From DATKMS01 sp041497995 (lineage in GTDB: Bacteria; Desulfobacterota; Binatia; HRBIN30): a stretch of DNA of 14,675 nucleotides. Positions 7,151-13,930 of the stretch are shown here, piece by piece. Position 1 is the stretch's first letter; the number at the start of each line of letters is the position of its first letter. A program made the position numbers and the translations under genes. The stretch spans positions 1 through 14,675 of the forward strand of contig JBGQHM010000143.1 of NCBI GenBank assembly GCA_041497995.1, in the 5' to 3' direction. Under the pieces are notes generated by a model. The model made no database searches. It was not told where the DNA came from and saw only the letters and a program-made list of their open reading frames with translations.

Positions 7151-9538
7151 ATGGCTCGCGCGGAGGTCAATCCGCCGGAGAGTCCCCTGGAACGCCTTGG
7201 AGCAGACCGTGTGAGCGAGGCCTTCATGGCCCGGCTGATCGATAGCAGCCGCGATTGCATCAAGGTGCTCGACCTCGACGGGCGGTTGCTGTCGGTGAAC
7301 GCCGGCGGGATAGACGCGCTCGAAATCCGCGACTTGGCGGCGCTCGTCGGCTCGTTGTGGATCGATTTCTGGCAAGGCGCGGATCACGAGGCCGCCGCTG
7401 TGGCAGTCGACACCGCCAGGCGTGGCGAGGTCGGTCGCTTCGTTGGATTCTTCCCCACCACACAGACGCGCACACCGAAGTGGTGGGATGTTGTGGTCAG
7501 TGCCATTTGCGACCCCACGGGCAAGCCCGAGAAGCTGCTCGCCGTCTCACGCGACGTGACGGAGTGGAAGCGTTCCGAGAATCTGTTGCGGGTGCTGAAT
7601 GCGGAACGGCAGGCGCTCCTCGACGTCAATCGCGCCGTCAGCCGCCATCTCGAACGTGACGAGTTGTTCGGCCAGATCGCAGCGTGCCTCGGAAATCTCT
7701 TCGAGACCGACCGCTTCGGCATCGAGCTGCCGATCGAAGGCAACCGGTTACAAGGACATATACTCACGCCGAACGCTGGGCACCCGATCCCCACACGCGT
7801 GAAAGTTCTGCCGACCGAAGGCACGGCATGCAACTGGGTGTTACAAGCCCGACAGCGGCTGGTCACAGGCTCCCGGGCTGAGGTGCGCGAACGATTTCCA
7901 CTGACGTACGAGGTAATGAGCCACGAGGGCATGGAGTCGTTGTGCGCGATGCCGCTCATCAGCGACGACCGCGCGTGCGGTGTGCTGTACTTCATGGCCG
8001 CGCGGCACGCCGCCTACGAAGAGTTGCCGCGGGCGTTGCTCGAGCAGGTAGCGGGTGCGGTAGCGGTGGCGCTGGACGACTGCCTCGCACACGAGGAGTT
8101 GCGCGAGAAGTCCCGTCAGGCACTGACGGAAAGCGAAGACCGCTTCCGCGACTTGTTCGATGAAGCACCCATTGCCTATGTGCACGAAGGTCTCGACACG
8201 CGGTTCATTCGGGCCAACCGCACGGCGATGCGCATTCTGGGCATCACGCCGGAAGAAATTGCCGGCACGTACGGAAGGACGTTCATCCCGGACACACCCG
8301 ATGCCCAGGGACGGCTCCGCGAGGCTTTGGAGTCAATCGGGCGCGGCACCGACACGAGCGGCGTCGTGCTCGAGCTGCGTCGCAAGGACAACGGCAAGCC
8401 CATTTGGATTCAGTGGTGGTCCCGGCCCGACCCCAGCACCACGTATACGCGCACGATGTTCATCGACATCACCGACCGCGTGTTGATCGAGCAGGAAAAG
8501 GCGCGGCTGGAAGCGCAGAATACATACCTCCAAGAGGAGATCCGCAGCGACCACAACTTCGAGGAGATCGTCGGTAACAGCCCGCCCCTGCTGGATGTCT
8601 TGCGCAAGGTGGAGCGTGTTGCCGGCACCGATTCGACCGTCCTGATCCTCGGCGAAACCGGTACGGGGAAGGAGCTGTTCGCTCGGGCAATCCATAGCCG
8701 CAGCAGCCGCAGGGACCGGCCATTGGTGAAGGTCAATTGCGGAGCAATCGCCGCCGGGCTGGTTGAAAGCGAGCTCTTCGGGCACGTCAAAGGGGCGTTC
8801 ACGGGCGCCATCCAGCGGCGCATCGGGCGCTTCGAGCTGGCAGATGGCGGGACAATCTTCCTCGACGAAGTCGGCGAGCTGCCGCTCGACACCCAAGCCA
8901 AGCTCCTGCGCGTCCTGCAAGAACACGAATTCGAGCCGGTCGGCAGCAGCCAAACCGTGCGTGTCGACGTGCGCGTCATCGCCGCGACCAACCGCGATTT
9001 CGATGAGAGCGTGCGGTCCGGAAGGTTCCGCGCCGATCTGCTCTACCGCCTGAACGTCTTCCCCCTGCGCGTCCCTGCGCTGCGCGAACGCCCGGAGGAC
9101 ATCCCGCTCCTCATCAGCTTCTTCGTCACCACGCTCGCAAAGAAGCTCGGCAAACCTCTGGAAGGGTTCAGCCGCAGTGCCATGGAGCAGCTGATACGCT
9201 ATCCGTGGCCCGGGAACGTACGTGAGTTGCAGAACATCGTCGAGCGCGCGGCGATCCTCGCCCAAACTCCGGTGCTGGAGGTCGAGAGCCATCTCCTGGG
9301 ACAAAGCGACCGGCCTACTCCGTCGCAGCTCCTCGGAGCCCTGCCCGATCCCGAGACTGAGAGCCCACCGTCCCTCGAACAGATGGAGCGCTCCTACATC
9401 ATCAATGTCTTGCGGGCCACGCACGGGGTGGTCGAAGGGCCGCGCGGCGCCGCTGGTGTTCTCGATCTCCACCCCAACACACTACGCAGCCGGATCAAAA
9501 AGCTCGCTATCCAACGCAGCGACTACGAGATTTCGTAG
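7151..9538 (+). CDS. Sigma-54-dependent transcriptional activator, PAS-GAF-PAS-AAA+-Fis
   Basis: This 795-residue enhancer-binding protein has three N-terminal sensor modules: PAS (about 26-138), GAF (about 155-312) and PAS (about 328-445). A coiled-coil linker (445-470) leads to the AAA+ domain (471-705) and the HTH (745-790). ATPase and sigma-54 contact motifs are complete: GETGTGKE (501-508), GAFTGA (548-553), TIFLDEVGE (D572, E573) and FRADLLYRLNVFPL. There is no receiver domain. The linker (YLQEEIRSDHNFEEIVG) and HTH (GPRGAAGVLDLHPNTLRSRI) closely match the activator at 4713-6695 (YLQEEIRSVHNIDEIVG; GPQGAARLLDMNPSTLRSRI), so the two are paralogues with different sensors and possibly overlapping DNA targets. 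ATG 7151 has GGCGG close upstream; GTG 7211 is an alternative. The gene lies 71 bp after the anti-sigma-like gene. Its signal is unknown. Confidence 0.92.
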   Translation: MARAEVNPPESPLERLGADRVSEAFMARLIDSSRDCIKVLDLDGRLLSVNAGGIDALEIRDLAALVGSLWIDFWQGADHEAAAVAVDTARRGEVGRFVGFFPTTQTRTPKWWDVVVSAICDPTGKPEKLLAVSRDVTEWKRSENLLRVLNAERQALLDVNRAVSRHLERDELFGQIAACLGNLFETDRFGIELPIEGNRLQGHILTPNAGHPIPTRVKVLPTEGTACNWVLQARQRLVTGSRAEVRERFPLTYEVMSHEGMESLCAMPLISDDRACGVLYFMAARHAAYEELPRALLEQVAGAVAVALDDCLAHEELREKSRQALTESEDRFRDLFDEAPIAYVHEGLDTRFIRANRTAMRILGITPEEIAGTYGRTFIPDTPDAQGRLREALESIGRGTDTSGVVLELRRKDNGKPIWIQWWSRPDPSTTYTRTMFIDITDRVLIEQEKARLEAQNTYLQEEIRSDHNFEEIVGNSPPLLDVLRKVERVAGTDSTVLILGETGTGKELFARAIHSRSSRRDRPLVKVNCGAIAAGLVESELFGHVKGAFTGAIQRRIGRFELADGGTIFLDEVGELPLDTQAKLLRVLQEHEFEPVGSSQTVRVDVRVIAATNRDFDESVRSGRFRADLLYRLNVFPLRVPALRERPEDIPLLISFFVTTLAKKLGKPLEGFSRSAMEQLIRYPWPGNVRELQNIVERAAILAQTPVLEVESHLLGQSDRPTPSQLLGALPDPETESPPSLEQMERSYIINVLRATHGVVEGPRGAAGVLDLHPNTLRSRIKKLAIQRSDYEIS

Positions 9539-9549
9539 GCGGCGGATAG

Positions 9550-9890
9550 GCTCCGTCGGGTGGAGCGTTAACGCCCGAACACGAGTACTAGGCTTAGGCA
9601 GGCCGTTGTTCATCGCCATCCAGCTACCGCCGCCGTCGGTGCTCTTGAACACGCCGGTGGGGTCGGCGCCGACGTAGAGGGTCTGCGGGGCGGTGGGATC
9701 GATTGCCAATGCGAAAACGTCCGTGGTGCTCCAGCCCGGATTCATCACCGTCCAGCTACCCGCGCCGTCGGTGCTCTTGAAAACGCCGCTGCTGAAGGTT
9801 CCCGCGTAAAGGGTCTGCGGCGCGGTCGGGTCGAGCGCCAACGCTGGAACGAAAGTGTTGTTCAAGCCGCTATTCACCGGCGGATAGCCC
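9550..9890 (-). pseudogene. Fragment of a BNR/Asp-box (sortilin/VPS10-like beta-propeller) protein
   Basis: Read on the minus strand, this stretch encodes two and a bit propeller repeats of the type LALDPTAPQTLYAGT ... GVFKSTDGAGSW, with Asp-box SxDGxGxW motifs. A third repeat begins (RALTLHPTEP) but runs straight into antisense of the preceding activator gene. Upstream the frame is open only because it lies opposite the PIN gene. There is no start, no signal peptide and no full propeller (normally 6-8 blades), so it is a relic truncated at both ends. Intact relatives are secreted or surface proteins. It fills most of the 400-base gap after the activator gene. Confidence 0.7.
9613..9852 (-). 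repeat. Two tandem 132-bp direct repeats (BNR units)
   Basis: The sequence starting CAGCTACC at 9621 recurs at 9753, an offset of 132 bases (44 codons). Long shared stretches follow, including GCCGTCGGTGCTCTTGAA and AGGGTCTGCGG. These are the DNA copies of the two Asp-box repeats, and their similarity at nucleotide level points to fairly recent duplication of repeat units before the gene decayed. Confidence 0.75.
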
Positions 9891-9898
9891 GGACAAGG

Positions 9899-10267
9899 CG
9901 GATCTTCCGTCTGTGGCGCGACATTCGGCGGCTTCAGTTGATCGTCAGTCGCGACGTCGAAGACGAGTACGTCGAGGTCCTCCGGAGAGTGAACGTTGCC
10001 GAGAATCGTTTGCGTCGTTTTCGGCGGCGGCTGGAGCAGCGAGGAACCGTCACGCACGTCAGGCTCGGACCGCGACCCGCTGCGAGCGCCGATCCTGACG
10101 ACAACGTGATGCTCGCAACCGCCCTCGTCGGTAGAGCACAGTACTTGATCACGAACGATCCAGACCTGCTCGATATCGCGCCTGAGGAGAAAAAACGGTA
10201 TCGCTTCTCCATACTGACGCCAGCTGCATTTCTTGACGGGCTGCAACGTTCGGAAAAGCAGAGTTGA
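9899..10267 (+). pseudogene. 5'-truncated PIN-domain toxin (VapC-like / COG1569-type)
   Basis: From about 9899 the frame reads RIFRLWRD, LIVSRDVEDEYVEVLRR, DPDDNVMLATALV, YLITNDPDLLDI and FSILTPAAFLDGL, the middle and C-terminal signature of PIN ribonuclease toxins of putative-toxin family COG1569. What is missing is the N-terminal LDTNVLVSAL-type strand that carries the first metal-binding Asp. Upstream of about 9899 the DNA belongs to the BNR fragment, so the start was lost at a junction. TTG 9938 could initiate a 109-residue remnant, but that would begin inside the domain. Nuclease activity is unlikely because the four-acid site is incomplete. No antitoxin precedes it. Its stop codon lies 44 bp from the end of a convergent AbrB-type antitoxin gene. 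Confidence 0.7.
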
Positions 10268-10272
10268 TGCCG

Positions 10273-10292
10273 AAAGCCAGCAGTCTGGCTTT
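10273..10292. terminator. Perfect 8-bp hairpin between two convergent TA genes
   Basis: AAAGCCAG (10273-10280) and CTGGCTTT (10285-10292) pair perfectly around CAGT. The hairpin lies 6 bases after the PIN-fragment stop and 20 bases after the antitoxin stop on the other strand. The stem begins with AAA and ends with TTT, so each strand has a short U-run, as in bidirectional intrinsic terminators. The tract is short (TTTAT on plus, TTTC on minus), so efficiency is uncertain. Confidence 0.55.
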
Positions 10293-10311
10293 ATCCGAGG
10301 ACGTCTACTGA

Positions 10312-10551
10312 TTACCGGCCCCTCACCATCTCGACGTACTCATCCACGGAGGGGTTGCCCAAGTCCTCAAAGCTCTTGCGGCAATACCCAATCCACTTGT
10401 CCCAGCCCTGAGCACTGCGAGAGGTGGCCTTCTTGCGGATGTATACACGGCCGTTTTCAGGAACCAATTCAACGTCGGTGCCGGGCTTGAGTCCGAATTG
10501 GTTCTGCACTCTTTTGGGAATCGTGATCTGTCCTTGCGCGGCGATCTTCAT
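10312..10551 (-). CDS. AbrB/MazE/SpoVT-type antitoxin (VapB-like)
   Basis: The 79-residue protein begins MKIAAQGQITIPKRVQNQFG with LKPGTDVELVPENGRVYIRK, a complete swapped-hairpin AbrB DNA-binding fold (residues 1-42). The tail (about 49-79, WDKWIGYCRKSFEDLG ... VDEYVEMVRGR) resembles the toxin-binding end of AbrB-type VapB antitoxins. It would bind its own promoter and neutralise a PIN toxin. Normally the vapC toxin starts at or just after the antitoxin stop. Here the next bases on the minus strand (10311 down to about 10290) read SVDVLG and then stop, which may be the decayed start of such a toxin but is too short to prove. The only PIN gene nearby is the truncated convergent one. The sigma-70-like promoter at 10561-10588 supports the start. 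It is an orphan antitoxin as it stands. Confidence 0.8.
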   Translation of the reverse strand: MKIAAQGQITIPKRVQNQFGLKPGTDVELVPENGRVYIRKKATSRSAQGWDKWIGYCRKSFEDLGNPSVDEYVEMVRGR

Positions 10552-10553
10552 GT

Positions 10554-10588
10554 GGACAGTATTATGAGCACGCGGACAGAAATCTCAA
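10554..10588 (-). promoter_or_regulatory. Sigma-70-like promoter with direct repeats for the antitoxin gene, nearly leaderless
   Basis: On the minus strand TTGAGA (10588-10583) and CATAAT (10566-10561) are separated by 16 bases; each matches its consensus box at 5 of 6 positions. The -10 box ends 9 bases before the ATG at 10551, so transcription should start within a few bases of the start codon, and no Shine-Dalgarno is present. Two copies of CTGTCC (10579-10574 and 10559-10554), exactly 20 bp apart, flank the -10 box on the same strand and could be an autoregulatory operator. The promoter match is seen; function is inferred. Confidence 0.5.
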
Positions 10589-10850
10589 GCGGCGTGAACC
10601 GACACCGCAGTTCGCGGCTGATTTCGCACGAATCTCTGAACACGCTTCATCATGGATCCTCGTACCCCGCCAATGCTGCCTCATCCAGTTCAATCACGGG
10701 TTCGTTGCTCGGTTCCTCGTATCCGGCCGGCAGCCCACCGTTTTCGTGCCCGATCGCCCGGTACCCGCGTAGGGGTCTCTCGACCATCCGAACGGCGAGT
10801 TCCGCTTGACCTCGTTCCGCCAGGTCGGGCAGCCTTCGAATTGCCAATGC
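10589..10850. other. Gap between antitoxin and nuclease-transposase genes; one weak minus-strand ORF
   Basis: About 310 bases separate the antitoxin start (10551) from the fusion gene start (10865). The plus-strand frame in line with the fusion (from ATG 10652) has the arginine/proline-rich look of a non-coding frame, so I exclude it from the gene. On the minus strand an ORF ends with TGA at 10650 (about 45 residues from ATG 10787, 65 from TTG 10847) and encodes an acidic peptide with a twice-occurring AGYE(E/D)P motif. Its composition is protein-like but I recognise no family. The left end of the mobile element should lie in this gap, but I see no clear terminal repeat. Confidence 0.3.
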
Positions 10851-10857
10851 AGAGGGG
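10851..10857 (+). promoter_or_regulatory. Shine-Dalgarno that fixes the start of the fusion gene
   Basis: AGAGGGG lies 7 bases before ATG 10865. This ATG gives MTITSHLFEAYLKCPTKC, the expected beginning of a TM0106-type nuclease domain. The longer reading from ATG 10652 would add 71 residues of low-quality sequence with no comparable ribosome-binding site. Confidence 0.65.
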
Positions 10858-13707
10858 CAAATCTATGACAATCACCTCCCATCTCTTCGAAGCCTACCTC
10901 AAGTGCCCCACCAAGTGTTGGCTCCGGTCGCGCGGTGAAGCCGGCGGCAGCAACGCATACGCGGACTGGGTGCGGACTCAAGAGGAGTCCTACCACAGCG
11001 AGGGCATCAAATGCTTGCTAGAGGCCGTCCCCCATAGTGAGCGCGTCATCGCCCCGCCCGCGACGGACAACCCGAAGACGGCCAAATGGCGCCTGGCCGT
11101 GGGCCTGCTGGTGCAGGCGCAGAATCTGGAATCCCATCTGCACGCGGTGGAGCGCCTGCCCTCGGAAGGCCGGGGCAATCTCGCCCAGTTCATGGCCATT
11201 CGCTTCGCGTTCACCAACAAGCTCACCAAGGACGACAAGCTGCTCCTGGCGTTCGACGTGCGGGTGCTGTCCGAACTGCTTGGACGCGAGGTGAGTCTCG
11301 GCAGGATCATCCACGGCGACGACCACGCCACCCTGAAGGTGAAGACCTCGACCCTGAGGAGCGGGGTGCGGACACGGACCGAGAAGATCGCGGCGCTGCT
11401 GTCCAGCCCTTCGCCTCCCGACCTCATTCTTAACCGGCACTGCGCTGAGTGCGAATTCCGAGCCCGCTGCCGCCAGAAGGCGATGGAGAAGGACGACCTC
11501 AGCCTGCTGGCCAACATGACGGAGAAAGAGCGAAAGAAATTCCGCAGCAAAGGCATCTTCACCGTCACCCAACTCTCTTTCACCTTCCGGCCCCGCCGAC
11601 GGCGCAGGCGGCTGCGGGACAAGCGGGAGAAGTATCACCACTCGTTGAAGGCGCTCGCGATTCGGGAACAGAGAATCCACGTCGTCGGAAGCCAGGAACT
11701 GAAGATCGAAGGTACACCAGTCTATCTGGATGTTGAGGGGCTTCCAGACCGCGATTTCTACTACCTCATCGGCGTGCGAATCAGGAACGGCGACTCGGTC
11801 GTGCAGCACAGCCTGTGGGCCGATAGTGCGGATGAGGAAAAGCGGATCTGGACCGACTTCCTCGGCGTCCTGTCAGGAATCGAGAACCCGGTCTTGGTCC
11901 ACTACGGCAGCTACGAGACGACCTTTTTGAAACGAATGCACGAACGCTACGGAGAGCCGCCTGACGGTTCTGGGCCAGCCAAAGCGATCCATTCCGCGGT
12001 GAATCTTCTGTCTTTGATTTTCGCGCAGGTCTATTTCCCCACCTTCTCCAATGGCCTGAAGGACATTGCTGGACATCTAGGATTCCAATGGACAGACTCC
12101 GCCGCGTCAGGCATGCAAACCATCCGCTGGCGACATCAATGGGCAGCCTCCCGAGCGCCTTCGCTGAAACAGTCGCTCCTAATATACAACGCCCAGGATT
12201 GCGAAGCTGTCGAAGTGGTAGCGAGCAAGCTGGTCGAATTGCATCTTGAAAAGGTCACCTCTCCTCAAGGGCGGCAGGAGATCGATTTCCTTGGTCGACC
12301 TCGCCAGCAAACATCAGAGAAGGGCGCAGAAGTACACCGTGCATTTGATGCCATTGTCAAAGGGGCCCATGCGACGTACCAAGAACGAAGGATCATCATC
12401 AAACGTTATGGGCGCGCCGGTGACGCCAGTGAGTGCGGTCCTCAAGCGGGGAGACCAGTGCTCGTTCGCCGCTGGGTATACAATTTGAAACCCAACAGAA
12501 CAGTCAAGGTTCGGCGCCGCCTGAAATGCCCCAGGTGCGGTCGCCCTCAGCCGAGACCGAACAGGAGAATGGCCAGCCTGTTGGTCACTGATCTAAAGTT
12601 TACAGCTCAGGGGGTCAAGAGAGTCGTTACCAAATACGTTGGACCGAAGATAAACTGCTCCCGATGCAAGGACTACTTTAATCCACGAGCGATAGCTGAG
12701 TTCGGACGGGGGAGGAAATATGGGGAAGGCTTCATGGCGTGGGCAGTTCATCAGCGGGTCGTCTACAGGCTTCCCTATAGGACGATCGCTCAGGCAGCCC
12801 TCGAGATGTTCAATATCCATGTCGGGATTACGTCAACTGGCGCATTTGTCGAATACTTCGCGCAAAGGCACTTGAAGACCGAGGCGCGGCTGCTTGAGGG
12901 TATTCTCGAATCCACGTTTCTTCACGTCGATGAAACCCAGATCAGCATCCAGGGCATCAATCAGTATGTCTGGGTATTCACGGACGGCCAGCGGGTGGTC
13001 TTCAGGATTACCGAAACGCGAGAATGTGACATGGTCCATGAGATGTTGGCCGGCTACAACGGTATTCTCGTAACTGACTTCTATGGCGGCTATGATGCTG
13101 TGAAGTGCAGGCAGCAAAAGTGCCTTGTCCATCTGATCAGAGACATCAATGATGATCTTTGGAGGGAGCCGTTCAATGGGGAGTTCGAGGCCTTCACGCT
13201 GGGCGTGCGTGACCTGTTCCAGCCAATCTTTGAGGATCTGCAGAGATATGGCAGCAAGAAGCGACACCTCTCCAAGCACGGCCATCACGTGGATCGCTTC
13301 TACCGCGAGCACATTGATAAGAAAGATTACAAGAGCGAGGTCGGAACGAAGTACCAGAAGCGCTTCAAGCGGTATCGTGAGAGCCTCTTCACGTTTCTTC
13401 GTGACGATAGTATCCCCTGGAACAACAACATGGCAGAGAGGGCGATCAGGCATATTGCCGTTCAGAGGAAGATCTCTGGGGCTTTCGGCAAAAGGACAAT
13501 TCCACAGTACCTGCGTCTCCTGGGGGTTGCTCAATCTTGTCGTTTTCAAGAGAAGTCCTTCCTGAAATTCCTTTTGTCGGGCAAAGGGGATGTGAATGAA
13601 TACGTGGAGCGGAGGAGGGGTTGCCGTGTTGAGATATTCCGACGACGCATTCCTTGTGCGCCCGAAGCGGGGTAAAGCCTCCCTGATCACGAGTTTGTCA
13701 TGTCCGG
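10858..13707 (+). mobile_element. IS66-related insertion element carrying the fusion transposase; ends undetermined
   Basis: An intact IS66 DDE catalytic domain implies a transposable element at least as long as the fusion gene. The limits given are only the gene with its near flanks. I looked for the GTAAGCG-type ends of IS66 and for matching inverted repeats in 10552-10864 and 13676-13930 and found nothing convincing. The surroundings (orphan antitoxin, truncated PIN toxin, BNR scrap, unassigned short ORFs) fit repeated insertion and deletion. Mobility itself is inferred from the domain. Confidence 0.5.
10865..13675 (+). CDS. Fusion of TM0106/RecB-Cas4-like nuclease, YprB-like DEDD exonuclease and IS66 DDE transposase
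   Basis: This 936-residue protein is one uninterrupted frame. (1) Residues 1-215: TM0106-type RecB/Cas4-like nuclease. C14/C18 with C193-xx-C196-xxxxx-C202 look like a Cas4-style Fe-S cluster site. A clean acidic ExK motif is not evident (FTNK 116-119 and LKVK 157-160 lack the acid), so cleavage by this domain is uncertain. (2) Residues about 284-460: YprB/RNase_H_2-like 3'-5' exonuclease with D289/E291 (YLDVEG), HYGSYETTFL (E351), NGLKDIAGHLGF and YNAQDC (D445). (3) Residues 552-605: two CxxC pairs (C555/C558, C598/C601), a zinc ribbon as in IS66. (4) Residues about 610-915: IS66 DDE domain with D689 (HVDET), D738 (VTDFYGGYD) and E858 (NNMAERAIR). No tnpA or tnpB lies nearby. The expected role is DNA transposition, with the nuclease modules perhaps processing ends; that coupling is inference. 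Confidence 0.88.
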   Translation: MTITSHLFEAYLKCPTKCWLRSRGEAGGSNAYADWVRTQEESYHSEGIKCLLEAVPHSERVIAPPATDNPKTAKWRLAVGLLVQAQNLESHLHAVERLPSEGRGNLAQFMAIRFAFTNKLTKDDKLLLAFDVRVLSELLGREVSLGRIIHGDDHATLKVKTSTLRSGVRTRTEKIAALLSSPSPPDLILNRHCAECEFRARCRQKAMEKDDLSLLANMTEKERKKFRSKGIFTVTQLSFTFRPRRRRRRLRDKREKYHHSLKALAIREQRIHVVGSQELKIEGTPVYLDVEGLPDRDFYYLIGVRIRNGDSVVQHSLWADSADEEKRIWTDFLGVLSGIENPVLVHYGSYETTFLKRMHERYGEPPDGSGPAKAIHSAVNLLSLIFAQVYFPTFSNGLKDIAGHLGFQWTDSAASGMQTIRWRHQWAASRAPSLKQSLLIYNAQDCEAVEVVASKLVELHLEKVTSPQGRQEIDFLGRPRQQTSEKGAEVHRAFDAIVKGAHATYQERRIIIKRYGRAGDASECGPQAGRPVLVRRWVYNLKPNRTVKVRRRLKCPRCGRPQPRPNRRMASLLVTDLKFTAQGVKRVVTKYVGPKINCSRCKDYFNPRAIAEFGRGRKYGEGFMAWAVHQRVVYRLPYRTIAQAALEMFNIHVGITSTGAFVEYFAQRHLKTEARLLEGILESTFLHVDETQISIQGINQYVWVFTDGQRVVFRITETRECDMVHEMLAGYNGILVTDFYGGYDAVKCRQQKCLVHLIRDINDDLWREPFNGEFEAFTLGVRDLFQPIFEDLQRYGSKKRHLSKHGHHVDRFYREHIDKKDYKSEVGTKYQKRFKRYRESLFTFLRDDSIPWNNNMAERAIRHIAVQRKISGAFGKRTIPQYLRLLGVAQSCRFQEKSFLKFLLSGKGDVNEYVERRRGCRVEIFRRRIPCAPEAG

Positions 13708-13923
13708 ATGGCCCAAATGATCAATGAGAAGCTTGTCCCTTTGTGTAATCCCCGGGCCCGCACAAGAAAACGGCCGAAGGTTGATCCTCGTCGAGCGGAC
13801 GTATCGCGGGGTTTCCGCATCATCCGCGATCCCAGCGACGTCGAGGCTGGCGTGCTGCAGGACGTTGACCTGCGGAAGCTCTGGAACTCCGAGCATCCCG
13901 AGCTGCTTCACGGAGCAGTCTGA
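13708..13923 (+). CDS. Short unassigned ORF, possibly the 3' end of a disrupted gene
   Basis: This 71-residue frame (ATG 13708) ends 7 bp from the end of the convergent AAA+ gene. Its second half (RGFRIIRDPSDVEAGVLQDV to HPELLHGAV) has strongly G/C-biased third positions like the host genes, whereas the first 35 residues look arbitrary. No good Shine-Dalgarno precedes the ATG. I do not recognise the family. It could be the C-terminal remnant of a host gene cut by the neighbouring mobile element, or a genuine small gene. Confidence 0.3.
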   Translation: MAQMINEKLVPLCNPRARTRKRPKVDPRRADVSRGFRIIRDPSDVEAGVLQDVDLRKLWNSEHPELLHGAV

Positions 13924-13930
13924 GCCAGAG

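Noticed and set aside
9556..9578. TCGGG/CCCGA repeat around a GCGTTAACGC palindrome after the second activator, as a terminator
   Set aside because: Weak outer arms with a 13-base loop and no T-run; not enough to call a terminator.
10652..10864. N-terminal extension of the fusion protein from ATG 10652
   Set aside because: The 71 extra residues are Arg/Pro-rich shadow-like sequence, while ATG 10865 has a good Shine-Dalgarno and starts the recognisable domain.
12833..13690. Minus-strand 285-codon ORF opposite the transposase domain
   Set aside because: Antisense shadow; the plus strand carries the intact IS66 DDE motifs.
10738..13773. Possible terminal inverted repeats of the mobile element: CCGTTTTC at 10738-10745 and its complement at 13766-13773, with GTGC and GCCCGG nearby in both
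   Set aside because: Only an 8-base exact match plus scattered identities, no target duplication outside, and the right copy would fall inside a possible ORF; likely chance.
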